A stretch of 64,000 nucleotides of DNA. Origin: Treponema sp. GTDB taxonomy: Bacteria; Spirochaetota; Spirochaetia; Treponematales; Breznakiellaceae. Made by a program: the position numbers and the translations under genes. The notes beneath the pieces are model-generated. The model worked only from the letters and a program-made list of their open reading frames with translations. It ran no database searches and was not told the origin of the DNA. This document shows, piece by piece, positions 17,249 to 25,167 of the stretch. Within the stretch, counting starts at the first letter, position 1. Each line of letters begins with the position of its first letter. The stretch lies in the NCBI GenBank assembly GCA_031266075.1, contig JAISBS010000094.1, positions 31,560 to 95,559 of the forward strand, in the 5' to 3' direction.

Positions 17249-17292
17249 TATTCATAATCGTAGTCTCTTGCGGCGCACATTACAACCCCTTG

Positions 17293-17310
17293 CTGTGAAA
17301 TATTTCACAG
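17293..17310. promoter_or_regulatory. Rex operator (ROP site)
   Basis: CTGTGAAATATTTCACAG is a perfect 18-bp palindrome matching the known Rex core TGTGAA-N4-TTCACA. It covers the predicted transcription start of the rex operon (about 17306), directly downstream of the -10 box, so Rex would block its own operon and serine synthesis when NADH is low. It could also affect hprK, whose promoter is about 80 bp away. Confidence 0.8.
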
Positions 17311-17312
17311 TG

Positions 17313-17341
17313 ACTATGACAAAAAGTTAAATTTGTGTCAA
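17313..17341 (-). promoter_or_regulatory. Promoter of the rex-serC-serA-slt operon
   Basis: On the minus strand a perfect TTGACA (17341-17336) and CATAGT (17318-17313) are 17 bases apart. The Rex operator follows at once. The leader to the rex ATG would be about 235 bases and contains both copies of the 94-bp repeat. Confidence 0.65.
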
Positions 17342-17389
17342 TAGCTGCCGCCTCCCCGGCGCGCCGCTCCCGGAAGCCCCGCGGATGCC

Positions 17390-17418
17390 TTGCCATCGGC
17401 CCCGCCATCTTCTATGAT
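17390..17418 (+). promoter_or_regulatory. Promoter of hprK-ptsH, placing the transcript start at the ATG
   Basis: TTGCCA (17390-17395) and TATGAT (17413-17418) are separated by 17 bases. The ATG at 17426 lies eight bases after the -10 box, so the message would be leaderless or nearly so. No ribosome site precedes this ATG. Confidence 0.6.
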
Positions 17419-17425
17419 AATGTTT

Positions 17426-18415
17426 ATGGCCGAGCGGCGTTTTACGGTTTTGGATCTCATTGACATTGATCTCAAAGAACATAACAGCCTGAACCTGCAC
17501 TGTATCGGGGGGCGGAAAGGCCTGACCCAGGAAATCAATATTCCCGACCTGAACAGGCCGGGCCTGGCCCTGGCGGGGTTCTACGAGTCCTTCGCCCATC
17601 AACGGATACAGCTTTTTGGCCGGGGGGAATTCGCCTACCTCCGCAAGCTGGAAAAAGAGGGCGAGGACGCCACGATCCGGCGGATGTTCAGCTATTCCAT
17701 CCCCTGCTGTATTTTTACCCATAACCTGAGCCCTCACCGGGATTTTTTCGAGGCCGCGGAAAAGGCCCAGTGCCCCATCCTCCAGACCGATCTGGGAAGC
17801 GCGGAATTTTCCGCCCGGATCACGCGGATTCTGACGGAGATTTTTGCACCCCGGCAGAGCATCCACGGGGTGCTGGTGGAAGTCTACGGTCTGGGGATTT
17901 TGATTCTGGGCGATTCGGGAGTGGGGAAAAGCGAAACCGCCCTGGAACTGATCAAGCAGGGCCACCGGCTGGTGGCGGACGATGTGGTGGATATTCACTG
18001 TGTCAACGGCAACATTCTTATGGGCGCCGGGGCGAACAAGATCATCGGCCACCACATGGAAATCCGGGGGCTGGGAATCATCAACGTTACCCACCTGTTC
18101 GGCGTTGGGGCGATCCGGGACCGGAAGCAGATTCAACTGGTAGTGGTGCTGGAAGAATGGGATTCCGCCAAAACCTACGACCGGCTGGGGACGGAGGAAA
18201 AGGTGATGGAATTTCTGGGGGTCAGCATCCCCAAGCTGGAGATTCCCGTAAAGCCGGGGCGGAACATTCCCACCATCATCGAGACCGCGGCGATGAACGA
18301 GCGGCTGAAAAAAATGGGCTACAACGCCGCCAGGGAATTTAATCAAAATATACTCAAATGGATCGAAAGCGACGCCGCCCGATCGGTGTACTTCGGCAGC
18401 GATGATATTATTTAG
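17426..18415 (+). CDS. hprK: HPr kinase/phosphorylase
   Basis: A 329-residue bifunctional enzyme that phosphorylates and dephosphorylates Ser46 of HPr in response to metabolite state. The N-terminal domain (about 1-130) is followed by the P-loop GDSGVGKSE at residues 162-170, the HPrK signature region EIRGLGIINV, and the C-terminal helix. The length is typical. ATG 17426 (MAERRFTV) is preferred to 17414 and 17420 because a promoter (17390-17418) ends just before it and overlaps the other two. ptsH follows 15 bases later. In spirochaetes with a partial PTS this pair is thought to serve regulation rather than sugar uptake. Confidence 0.95.
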   Translation: MAERRFTVLDLIDIDLKEHNSLNLHCIGGRKGLTQEINIPDLNRPGLALAGFYESFAHQRIQLFGRGEFAYLRKLEKEGEDATIRRMFSYSIPCCIFTHNLSPHRDFFEAAEKAQCPILQTDLGSAEFSARITRILTEIFAPRQSIHGVLVEVYGLGILILGDSGVGKSETALELIKQGHRLVADDVVDIHCVNGNILMGAGANKIIGHHMEIRGLGIINVTHLFGVGAIRDRKQIQLVVVLEEWDSAKTYDRLGTEEKVMEFLGVSIPKLEIPVKPGRNIPTIIETAAMNERLKKMGYNAAREFNQNILKWIESDAARSVYFGSDDII

Positions 18416-18430
18416 TTCAAGGGACTGAAC

Positions 18431-18697
18431 ATGACGGAACAAACGATTACCATAAAAAACCGGGCCGGAATTCACGCCCGCCCGGCGGCCATGCTGGTAC
18501 AGACCACCAAGGATTTCAAATCTACCATTTTTTTTGAAAAGGGCAACGACCGGATCAACGCAAAATCGATCATGGGGATCATCACCCTGGGCGCCGCCTA
18601 CGGGGCGGAAATAAAAATCTCCGCCGAGGGCGAGGATGAGGAAACGGCGGTAGCGGCCCTGGTCCGTCTTTTTGAATCAAAGTTCGAAGAAGAATAG
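18431..18697 (+). CDS. ptsH: Phosphocarrier protein HPr
   Basis: An 88-residue HPr. The EI-phosphorylated histidine is His15 in GIHARPA, and the HprK target is Ser46 in AKSIMG, so both regulatory sites are intact. The sequence LGAAYGAEI and the acidic end are usual for the family. It lies directly downstream of hprK in a two-gene operon. HPr is the likely phosphate donor to the PtsN protein encoded at 8707. Neither enzyme I nor any EIIB/EIIC is in this window. Confidence 0.97.
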   Translation: MTEQTITIKNRAGIHARPAAMLVQTTKDFKSTIFFEKGNDRINAKSIMGIITLGAAYGAEIKISAEGEDEETAVAALVRLFESKFEEE

Positions 18698-18730
18698 AGT
18701 TGTTTAAAAACTTCAGTTTTTGAACAACTC
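18697..18730 (+). terminator. Hairpin at the ptsH stop
   Basis: GAGTTGTT...AACAACTC with an inner AAAAAC/GTTTTT stem starts at the last base of the ptsH stop codon. No T-run follows. It has the same inner stem as the hairpins at 25092 and 31455. Confidence 0.6.
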
Positions 18731-18911
18731 CGCTTAAAAGCAGCAAAAATGCGGAGCATTGAAACCCGCAGGGTTTCTTGCGAGACTTGCAAGCTAACCT
18801 TTGGTTAGCCGATAACCAACCGGGTTATTGAACAAGTCCAATGAGCTTTTTTCAAACCCGGCGGTTTTGAAAAAAGCTCCCGGAAAAGCCGGGCCCGATC
18901 CGGTTTTTCCG
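18728..18911. repeat. Array of six further hairpins between ptsH and ntrY
   Basis: This gene-free stretch is almost wholly inverted repeats: CTCCGC/GCGGAG (18728-18755), GAAACCC-GCA-GGGTTTC (18761-18777), CTTGC/GCAAG (18777-18793), CTAACC-TTT-GGTTAG (18794-18808), ATAACC/GGTTAT (about 18812-18827), a long GAGCTTTTTTCAAA-type stem (18843-18879) and CGGAAAA-type (18881-18911). Together with the hairpin at the ptsH stop the array has at least seven members. The last long one could end transcription before ntrY. Confidence 0.7.
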
Positions 18912-18931
18912 CGAACCAAAAGGAATGACTC

Positions 18932-20725
18932 ATGAAAAGTGTTCGGACCCGGCCCAAATATTCAATCATCAATATCCGGGGACTTATCCTTATCTATTTT
19001 CTCCTCTGCGTCCTCACCGTCCTCTTTTCCCGGAACTTCTTTACCAGCACCCTGGCGGAAGGCCGCCTGCCGGGGCTGCTGAATCTGGTGGTGTTTTTCA
19101 CTATCCCTGCGGTGCTGCTGGTTTTTCTGGGGGCCTCGATCGTGGGCCTGTTCCGGGACATAATCGCCCGGCGGACGGGGAGCAAATTCAAGGCCCGGCT
19201 GCTGGCCTACTTTATCGTCATTGTGGTTTTCGCCGCAGCCCCGGTAACTATCATCACGACTATTTCCATCAACGAACTGGTGCGGTTCTGGCGATCCATC
19301 GACACCGGGGCCGCCATGGAGGCCAGCCAGAGTTTCGCCCTTGACAGCTATGCGGGCCACATCGAGCGGTTTGACCGCCTGATCCGGGAGACCGATTTCG
19401 ACTCCCTGCTGGCCGGGCCGGGGGGCCGGCTGCCCGCCGGAATCGCCGCGGCCCAGGACTTTACGCCGGGCCCCGGCGGATGGATCCCCGGCGCTTTTAC
19501 AGGGGACGAGGCCCGCCGGCTCTCCTACCCCCCTTCGACCCAGCAGGGCTATGCCCCCAGAGAAATGCCCCGGGATCTGGGCCTGATTCACCATGTGAGC
19601 TATCCGGCAAAAAACCGGCTCCGGGTCATCAGCTATAGCCTGGGAGAAAATTTTGACCAGGCGGTGGCGGCCATTGACAACGAAAAAAACCATTTTGAAA
19701 TTATTGAATCCCTGCGGACCAATTTTCGGATCCTCTTTGTTTTTTATTATGGGGTCTTTTTTTTCCCCACTCTGCTGATGACCCTGATTATCGCCATCTC
19801 CTTTACCCGGCGGGTAACCCAGCCCATTGTGGAACTGACCGAGGCGACCCGGCGGGTGGCGGAGGGGGATTTTTCCATCCAGATCCTCGCCCGCCGGGGA
19901 GACGAACTGGGGCTGTTGATCCGCTCCTTTAACGCCATGGTTCAGGATCTGGAAAAATCCCGGGCGGCGCTGGTGAAGGCGGAAAAAATTTCGATCTGGC
20001 AGAACATGGCCCAGCAGCTGGCCCACGAAATCAAAAACCCCCTGACCCCCATCAAACTTTCAGCGGAACGGGTGCTGCGGCGCTGGCAGAACAGACCGGA
20101 AGAGATCGGGGAAATTCTGGAAAGCTCCATGCTGGCGATCATTCAGGAGACCGAAGGACTTTCCCGGCTGCTGACCGAATTCCGCACCCTCTCCAAACCC
20201 ATGGAGCCTTCCCAGTCATGGACAAAACTGCGGGAAACGGTGGAAGAGGCCGCCGCCCCCTACCGGAGTTCCCACCCGGCGGTTGATTTTGATCTGAGCC
20301 ATACGGGGGACGGCATTTCCGTCAAGATCGACAAGCACCGCCTGTCCCAGGTGCTGACGAACCTGATCATCAACGCCATCGACGCGATGAACGGCAAAGG
20401 GCTCATCGAAATCCGGGCCGATCTTGTCAAAAAACGGGAGAGCCGTTACTGTAGATTGAGCGTCCGGGACACCGGCAAGGGGATCGCCAAACAGGAAGGG
20501 AGCCTTATCTTTACCCCCTACTTCACCACCAAGGAATCCGGTACGGGCCTGGGGCTTCCGATTGTGGAACGGATCGTCAACGACCACGGCGGTTCTATCT
20601 GGTTTAATTCGGCGGAGGGTATGGGAACGACTTTTTTTATTGATCTGCCCATTGACGATGCCCCTCAAACCGCAGGTCCCGCGCAGGAGGAATTCTCCGT
20701 GCCGCGGATCCCGGAGCAGGGCTGA
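18932..20725 (+). CDS. ntrY: NtrY-type membrane sensor histidine kinase
   Basis: A 597-residue sensor kinase. Two membrane segments near the N-terminus (about 17-33 and 48-70) and a third at about 90-112 precede an extracytoplasmic domain; a further segment near 270-292 leads into a HAMP linker (TQPIVELTEATRRVAEGDFS). The H-box AHEIKNPLTPIKLSAERV holds His365, which is the exact NtrY/NtrB-like form, followed by N-box NLIINAIDAM and G-boxes DTGKGI and GTGLGL. No PAS domain is clear. It is followed with one-base overlap by the cognate response regulator, so the pair is coupled. The stimulus is unknown; NtrY homologues often respond to nitrogen or redox state. Confidence 0.9.
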   Translation: MKSVRTRPKYSIINIRGLILIYFLLCVLTVLFSRNFFTSTLAEGRLPGLLNLVVFFTIPAVLLVFLGASIVGLFRDIIARRTGSKFKARLLAYFIVIVVFAAAPVTIITTISINELVRFWRSIDTGAAMEASQSFALDSYAGHIERFDRLIRETDFDSLLAGPGGRLPAGIAAAQDFTPGPGGWIPGAFTGDEARRLSYPPSTQQGYAPREMPRDLGLIHHVSYPAKNRLRVISYSLGENFDQAVAAIDNEKNHFEIIESLRTNFRILFVFYYGVFFFPTLLMTLIIAISFTRRVTQPIVELTEATRRVAEGDFSIQILARRGDELGLLIRSFNAMVQDLEKSRAALVKAEKISIWQNMAQQLAHEIKNPLTPIKLSAERVLRRWQNRPEEIGEILESSMLAIIQETEGLSRLLTEFRTLSKPMEPSQSWTKLRETVEEAAAPYRSSHPAVDFDLSHTGDGISVKIDKHRLSQVLTNLIINAIDAMNGKGLIEIRADLVKKRESRYCRLSVRDTGKGIAKQEGSLIFTPYFTTKESGTGLGLPIVERIVNDHGGSIWFNSAEGMGTTFFIDLPIDDAPQTAGPAQEEFSVPRIPEQG

Positions 20726-22146
20726 TGGCAAACATTCTGATTATCGACGATGAGCCGGGAATCCGCCAAACCCTGGCCTCGATTCTGGAAGACGAAAAAT
20801 ACCGGGTCTTCACCGCCGAAGACGCTTTGGCGGGTATCGAGATTCTGGGCCGGGAAGACATCGACCTGATCTTCCTTGACGTGCTGCTTCCCAAACTGGG
20901 AGGCATCGAGGCGCTGGAACGGATCCGCCGGGAATGGCCGCGGATTGAAACGGCGGTTATTTCCGGCCATGCCAATGTGGATATGGCCGTCCGGGCGGTC
21001 AAGCTGGGGGCTTTTGATTTCCTGGAAAAGCCCCTTTCGCTGGACAAGGTCCTGACCATTTGCCGCAACGCGCTGATCCTACGGAAGCTCCGGGAAGAAA
21101 ACCAGGCCCTGAAACGGAACAACTCCCCGGCGGACGAGATCATCGGCACCAGCGCCGGAATCAACCGGGTGAAGGCCCTGATCAAACAGGCCGCCGCCAG
21201 CGACGCCCGGATTCTTATTACCGGGGAGAATGGCACGGGCAAGGAAATGGCGGCCCGGGCGATCCACCGGGGTTCTTCCCGGGCGGACCGGGCCTTTGTG
21301 GAACTGAACTGCGCGGCGATTCCCGATACCCTTATCGAAAGCGAACTCTTCGGCCATGAGAAAGGAGCCTTTACCGACGCGGCGTCGACCCGCAAAGGCC
21401 GCTTCGAGATGGCCCACGGGGGCACCCTTTTTCTGGATGAAATCGGCGATATGTCCCTGCAGGCCCAGTCCAAGGTACTCAGGGCCATCCAGGAACAGAA
21501 AATCGAGCGGCTGGGAGGGGAAAAAACCATCTGCACCGATGTACGGATCGTGGCGGCGACTAACAAAGACCTGGAGGGGGAATGTGCGGCGGGCCGGTTC
21601 CGGCAGGATCTCTACTTCCGCCTTAACGTGATCCCCATCCGCATCCCCCCGCTCCGGGAGCGGCCCGAAGACGCGCCCCTGCTGCTCTTCCACTTTCTCA
21701 AAACCCTGGGACTGGAAAACGCCGATTTTGATCAGGAGGCGCTGGGCGTTCTGGCCGCCCATGACTGGCCGGGAAACGTCCGGGAACTGCGGAACCTGGC
21801 GGAGCGGATAGCGGTGATGCACCGGGGCGGGCCGGTTGACGGTGGAACCGTGGCCGACCTTCTTCAAAAGAACCCCGAAGCCTTTGGGGGCCCGAAAAAC
21901 CCGGAGAGCGCCGGCCCGGCCCGTCCGGGGAACAGCGCCCCTCCGGCCCCCTTCCCGGAGATACTGGATTTGAATTATACTCATGCCAGGGAATCTTTTG
22001 AAAAGCGGTACCTGGAGTTTCAACTTTCAAAAAATCATGGTATCATATCAAGGACTGCGGAGGCCATCGGGATGTACCCCAGCAACCTGCACGCAAAATT
22101 GAGGAAATACCATATTACTATTCCAAATGGAAAGGAAGAACGATGA
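20725..22146 (+). CDS. ntrX: Sigma-54-dependent response regulator, NtrX/AtoC family
   Basis: A 473-residue regulator with three domains: a receiver (1-120) with phosphoacceptor Asp52 in IFLDVLLPK; an AAA+ domain with Walker A GENGTGKE near 167-174 and Walker B LFLDEIGDM; and a Fis-type helix-turn-helix at the end (NHGIISRTAEAIGMYPSNLHAKLRKY). The sigma-54 contact loop reads GAFTDA (214-219) rather than GAFTGA, a known variant. It overlaps ntrY by one base and lexA by four, so it is the centre of a coupled operon. Regulated promoters are not identifiable here. Confidence 0.92.
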   Translation: MANILIIDDEPGIRQTLASILEDEKYRVFTAEDALAGIEILGREDIDLIFLDVLLPKLGGIEALERIRREWPRIETAVISGHANVDMAVRAVKLGAFDFLEKPLSLDKVLTICRNALILRKLREENQALKRNNSPADEIIGTSAGINRVKALIKQAAASDARILITGENGTGKEMAARAIHRGSSRADRAFVELNCAAIPDTLIESELFGHEKGAFTDAASTRKGRFEMAHGGTLFLDEIGDMSLQAQSKVLRAIQEQKIERLGGEKTICTDVRIVAATNKDLEGECAAGRFRQDLYFRLNVIPIRIPPLRERPEDAPLLLFHFLKTLGLENADFDQEALGVLAAHDWPGNVRELRNLAERIAVMHRGGPVDGGTVADLLQKNPEAFGGPKNPESAGPARPGNSAPPAPFPEILDLNYTHARESFEKRYLEFQLSKNHGIISRTAEAIGMYPSNLHAKLRKYHITIPNGKEER

Positions 22147-22742
22147 AAGAGTTAACAGCACGTCAAAAGGAAGTGTTATCCTTCATCGCGGAGTACATCA
22201 GAAATCATTCGTATCCGCCGACTATCCGTGATGTGGCGGAACATTTTTCTATCTCCGTAAAGGGCGCCCACGATCATATTGTGGCCCTGAAAAGGAAAGG
22301 CAGTCTGAGGCAGTCGGACCGGCGGTCCCGAACCATGGAACTGGTGGGGAACCACGGGCCGGCAGGCTGCGTTGAAGTCCCCCTGCTGGGGACTGTGGCC
22401 GCGGGGCAGCCGATTCTTTCGGAGGAAAACTGGGACGGCTCCATTACCCTGCACCAGTCCCTGTTAAAGAAAAACAAAAACTACTTTGCCCTGAAAGTCC
22501 GGGGGGATTCTATGTCCGGGGCGGGCATTATGGACGGCGACACGGCGATTATCGAAAAGCAGAACACCATCCGCAACGGGGAGATCGCCGTGGCGGTAGT
22601 AGATGAAGCGGTAACGCTGAAACGGATCTACCGCGAAAGCACCCGTATCCGGCTCCAGCCGGAAAACCCGGCCTACAAGCCGATATACAGCCGAAACGTC
22701 AAAGTGCTGGGCCGGCTTGCCCGGATCCTCCGCGCGTACTAG
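22143..22742 (+). CDS. lexA: SOS repressor LexA
   Basis: A 199-residue LexA. The N-terminal winged helix (LTARQKEVLSFIAEYIRNH...PPTIRDVAEHF) binds SOS boxes; the C-terminal S24 protease domain has the Ala87-Gly88 cleavage site in VAAGQP, nucleophile Ser123 in GDSM and general-base Lys160. All parts needed for RecA-stimulated self-cleavage are present. Unusually, it is translationally coupled to a sigma-54 regulator: its ATG overlaps the ntrX stop (ATGA). holA follows 14 bases later. I did not find an SOS box in front of it, as expected for an internal operon gene. Confidence 0.95.
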   Translation: MKELTARQKEVLSFIAEYIRNHSYPPTIRDVAEHFSISVKGAHDHIVALKRKGSLRQSDRRSRTMELVGNHGPAGCVEVPLLGTVAAGQPILSEENWDGSITLHQSLLKKNKNYFALKVRGDSMSGAGIMDGDTAIIEKQNTIRNGEIAVAVVDEAVTLKRIYRESTRIRLQPENPAYKPIYSRNVKVLGRLARILRAY

Positions 22743-22756
22743 GGGCGGAAAGCGCG

Positions 22757-23734
22757 GTGGCCGCCGGATACTGCTGCCTTTTTCTCGGGCCGGAACTGGG
22801 AAAAAAACAGGACGCCCTGAACGAACTCCGGCAGCGCCTTGCCAAAGCGAAGGCCCCCGGCGCTCCTCCCGAAGAAACGGTTTTTTATGCCGGGGAGACC
22901 GGCGTCCCCGAAATGACCGCTACATTCAGGAACGGCTCCCTCTTTGCGGACTCCCGGCTTTTTCTGGTAAAAAACGCCGAGACGATCAAAAAAAAGGAAG
23001 AAGTGGAACTTTTGGCCTCCTATATGGCCGTCCCCCAGGACGATACGGTGCTGGTGCTTTTTTCCGAAGCCACCAGTCTGGCCAGAGGGCTGGAAAACGG
23101 GGTCAGCCGGGAAAACCGGAAAGTTTTTTACGAACTTTTTGAGAGCCAAAAAACCCAGTGGGTGGCCGATTTCTTCCGGCGGGAAGGGTTCCGCATCGAT
23201 GCCGGAGCCGTTGAAACCGTTCTGGAACTGGTGGAAAACAACACCGAGGCCCTGCGGCGGGAATGTTCCCGGCTCACGCTGTTTCTGGACAAAAACCGCC
23301 CGGTGGGGGCCGGGGATGTGGAGAAGTGGCTTTCCCACAGCCGGGAGGAATCCAGCTTTACCCTGTTTTCCCGGATCGCCGGGGGCGATTTTTCCCGGGC
23401 CCTTGAATCCCTCCATACCCTGCTGGCCGCCAGGGAAACGCCGCCGGGAATTTTTGCCGGTCTGGTCTGGTGTTTCAGGAAACTCAGGGACTATCTCTTT
23501 CTGGCGGCCTCCGGAACCCTGAGCGATTTTGAACTGCGGAAGATCGGGCTTTCGGCCCCCAAAGCCCGGGACGATTACGCCAGGGCCGCCCGGCGCTATG
23601 ATCCGGCGGGGGCGGACGCCTGCCTTGCCCTGACCGCGGAATACGACATTCTCCTTCGTTCCGCGGGGGCGCCCTTTGAATCCATATTGATGGATCTATA
23701 CCTGTATAAAATTTTCGGGGCCGCAAAAGCATGA
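22757..23734 (+). CDS. holA: DNA polymerase III subunit delta
   Basis: A 325-residue delta subunit of the clamp loader, which opens the sliding clamp during replication. The N-terminal region (YCCLFLGPELGKKQDAL...) occupies the place of the ATPase-like domain, and later segments ELVENNTEALRREC.RLTLF and IAGGDFSRALESLHTLL are typical of HolA. The family is divergent and has no catalytic motif. The start is a GTG at 22757, 14 bases after lexA, with GGGGCGGAA upstream. It overlaps the following glycosidase gene by four bases. Confidence 0.85.
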   Translation: MAAGYCCLFLGPELGKKQDALNELRQRLAKAKAPGAPPEETVFYAGETGVPEMTATFRNGSLFADSRLFLVKNAETIKKKEEVELLASYMAVPQDDTVLVLFSEATSLARGLENGVSRENRKVFYELFESQKTQWVADFFRREGFRIDAGAVETVLELVENNTEALRRECSRLTLFLDKNRPVGAGDVEKWLSHSREESSFTLFSRIAGGDFSRALESLHTLLAARETPPGIFAGLVWCFRKLRDYLFLAASGTLSDFELRKIGLSAPKARDDYARAARRYDPAGADACLALTAEYDILLRSAGAPFESILMDLYLYKIFGAAKA

Positions 23735-25053
23735 GGGGCCCATACACCGTTCCGGCGGCGGGAAGCGTCGGGCCGGCTCCGGCGGCGGTTTTGATCGCTT
23801 TACTCCTGCTGGGTTCCTGCGGCACTTTTTCCTACTCCGTTCCCGGGGCCCGGCTTATTCCTGAAGATTATTTCGGCGTCCATCCCAGCAACCGCGAAGG
23901 CCCGCCGGAAAAACTCTACGAATTTCTTGACGAGATGGGAGTGGTATGGCTGCGGGAAACGTTTAACTGGAACAGCATTGAACGGGAACAGGATCTGTGG
24001 GATTTTTCCGGGTACGACGAATTGGTTGAAAACAGCGCCGCCGCGGGAAAAAAGATACTCGCCATTTTGGCCTATGATGTCTTCTGGATCCATGCGGACA
24101 ACAAAAGCCGCCGTTCCATAGGCCCGGATCAATTGCCCTTCTACCTCCGGTATGTGGAAGAAGTTGTCCGCCACTACCGGGGAAAGATCCATGCTTACGA
24201 AATATGGAATGAACCGAACTGGCTTTTCTGGAAGGGTAATAAAAAAGATTTTTATGATCTTACCCGGGCGGCGGCGATAAAAATCCGGGAGACCGATCCG
24301 GATGCGCTCATTGTGGCGGGCGCCTTTAACCGGGTTCCCCAAAAATTTATCCGGGAAATGTTCCGGGCCGGGGCCCTGGAAAATGTTGATGCCCTTTCCT
24401 TCCACCCATACGACCTGGGCCCCCGGGGCGCCCTGCGGCTTTATGACCGGTTCAGGAACACCCTGGCCGCGGAAGGTTATACCGGGGACATCTGGGTTAC
24501 CGAGGTTGGGTATCCCACCGGGGGCTGGTACCCCACACGGGTAAGCGAAAACCGGTTCCCCGGTCATGTGGTAAAAACCCTGGCGGGCCTTGCGGTCCGG
24601 GGAGCGAAAATTTGCTGCTGGTATCAGCTTTTTAACTCCCATAACCGGGAGGCGTCCCAATCCTCTCTGGATTCGGAACGTTACTTTGGCCTGGCTTATC
24701 CCGACTACACCCGCAAAAAAGGCGCCGCCGCCTACGCCCTCTGCGGACGCTATCTGGCCGGAACCGAGTACCGGCCCGAATTCCCGGTACGAAACCGGAT
24801 TCCTTCATCGGTAGAGAGTCTCTATTTTCGCGGGAAGGATCAACGGAACACCTTGATCATGTGGAACCGGGGCATCTTCCCCGTCCGGTTAAAGCTCAGG
24901 CTCCCCGGAACCGGGCAACAAATCCACGACATTGTTTCCGGCCAGGGGCGGGTTCTGGAAGAAACAACGGAACTTACCGCCGCCGCCGGCCCGGTGATCA
25001 TCACCTGGACTTCCGGGGAAACCGGGGAAGGCCCGGCGCTGTCCAGGCCCTGA
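23731..25053 (+). CDS. Glycoside hydrolase lipoprotein, clan GH-A (GH39-like)
   Basis: A 440-residue envelope glycosidase. The signal peptide ends in the lipobox LLLGSC (Cys30). The catalytic barrel shows the acid/base Glu161 in EIWNEPNWLFWKG and the likely nucleophile Glu258 in IWVTEVGYPTGG, spaced as in clan GH-A enzymes of the GH39/GH5 type; FGVHPSN and HPYDLGP are also present. The last ~80 residues look like a small beta domain. The substrate is probably a plant or microbial polysaccharide; this is inference. It overlaps holA by four bases and is the last gene of the ntrY operon, with a terminator at 25092. Confidence 0.8.
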   Translation: MRGPYTVPAAGSVGPAPAAVLIALLLLGSCGTFSYSVPGARLIPEDYFGVHPSNREGPPEKLYEFLDEMGVVWLRETFNWNSIEREQDLWDFSGYDELVENSAAAGKKILAILAYDVFWIHADNKSRRSIGPDQLPFYLRYVEEVVRHYRGKIHAYEIWNEPNWLFWKGNKKDFYDLTRAAAIKIRETDPDALIVAGAFNRVPQKFIREMFRAGALENVDALSFHPYDLGPRGALRLYDRFRNTLAAEGYTGDIWVTEVGYPTGGWYPTRVSENRFPGHVVKTLAGLAVRGAKICCWYQLFNSHNREASQSSLDSERYFGLAYPDYTRKKGAAAYALCGRYLAGTEYRPEFPVRNRIPSSVESLYFRGKDQRNTLIMWNRGIFPVRLKLRLPGTGQQIHDIVSGQGRVLEETTELTAAAGPVIITWTSGETGEGPALSRP

Positions 25054-25091
25054 CCGCAGTGCCGGCGCCAGGCTGAATGAACGGCTAGAGG

Positions 25092-25125
25092 AACCCGCTA
25101 AAAACTTCAGTTTTCAGCGGGTTTT
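25092..25125 (+). terminator. Terminator of the ntrYX-lexA-holA-glycosidase operon
   Basis: AACCCGCT...AGCGGGTT with an inner AAAAC-TTCA-GTTTT stem, followed by a short T-run. It lies about 40 bases after the stop at 25053 and ends the operon. Confidence 0.75.
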
Positions 25126-25167
25126 CGTATCCTATGCGAACCGGGAATTTTATCGTAGACTGATATA

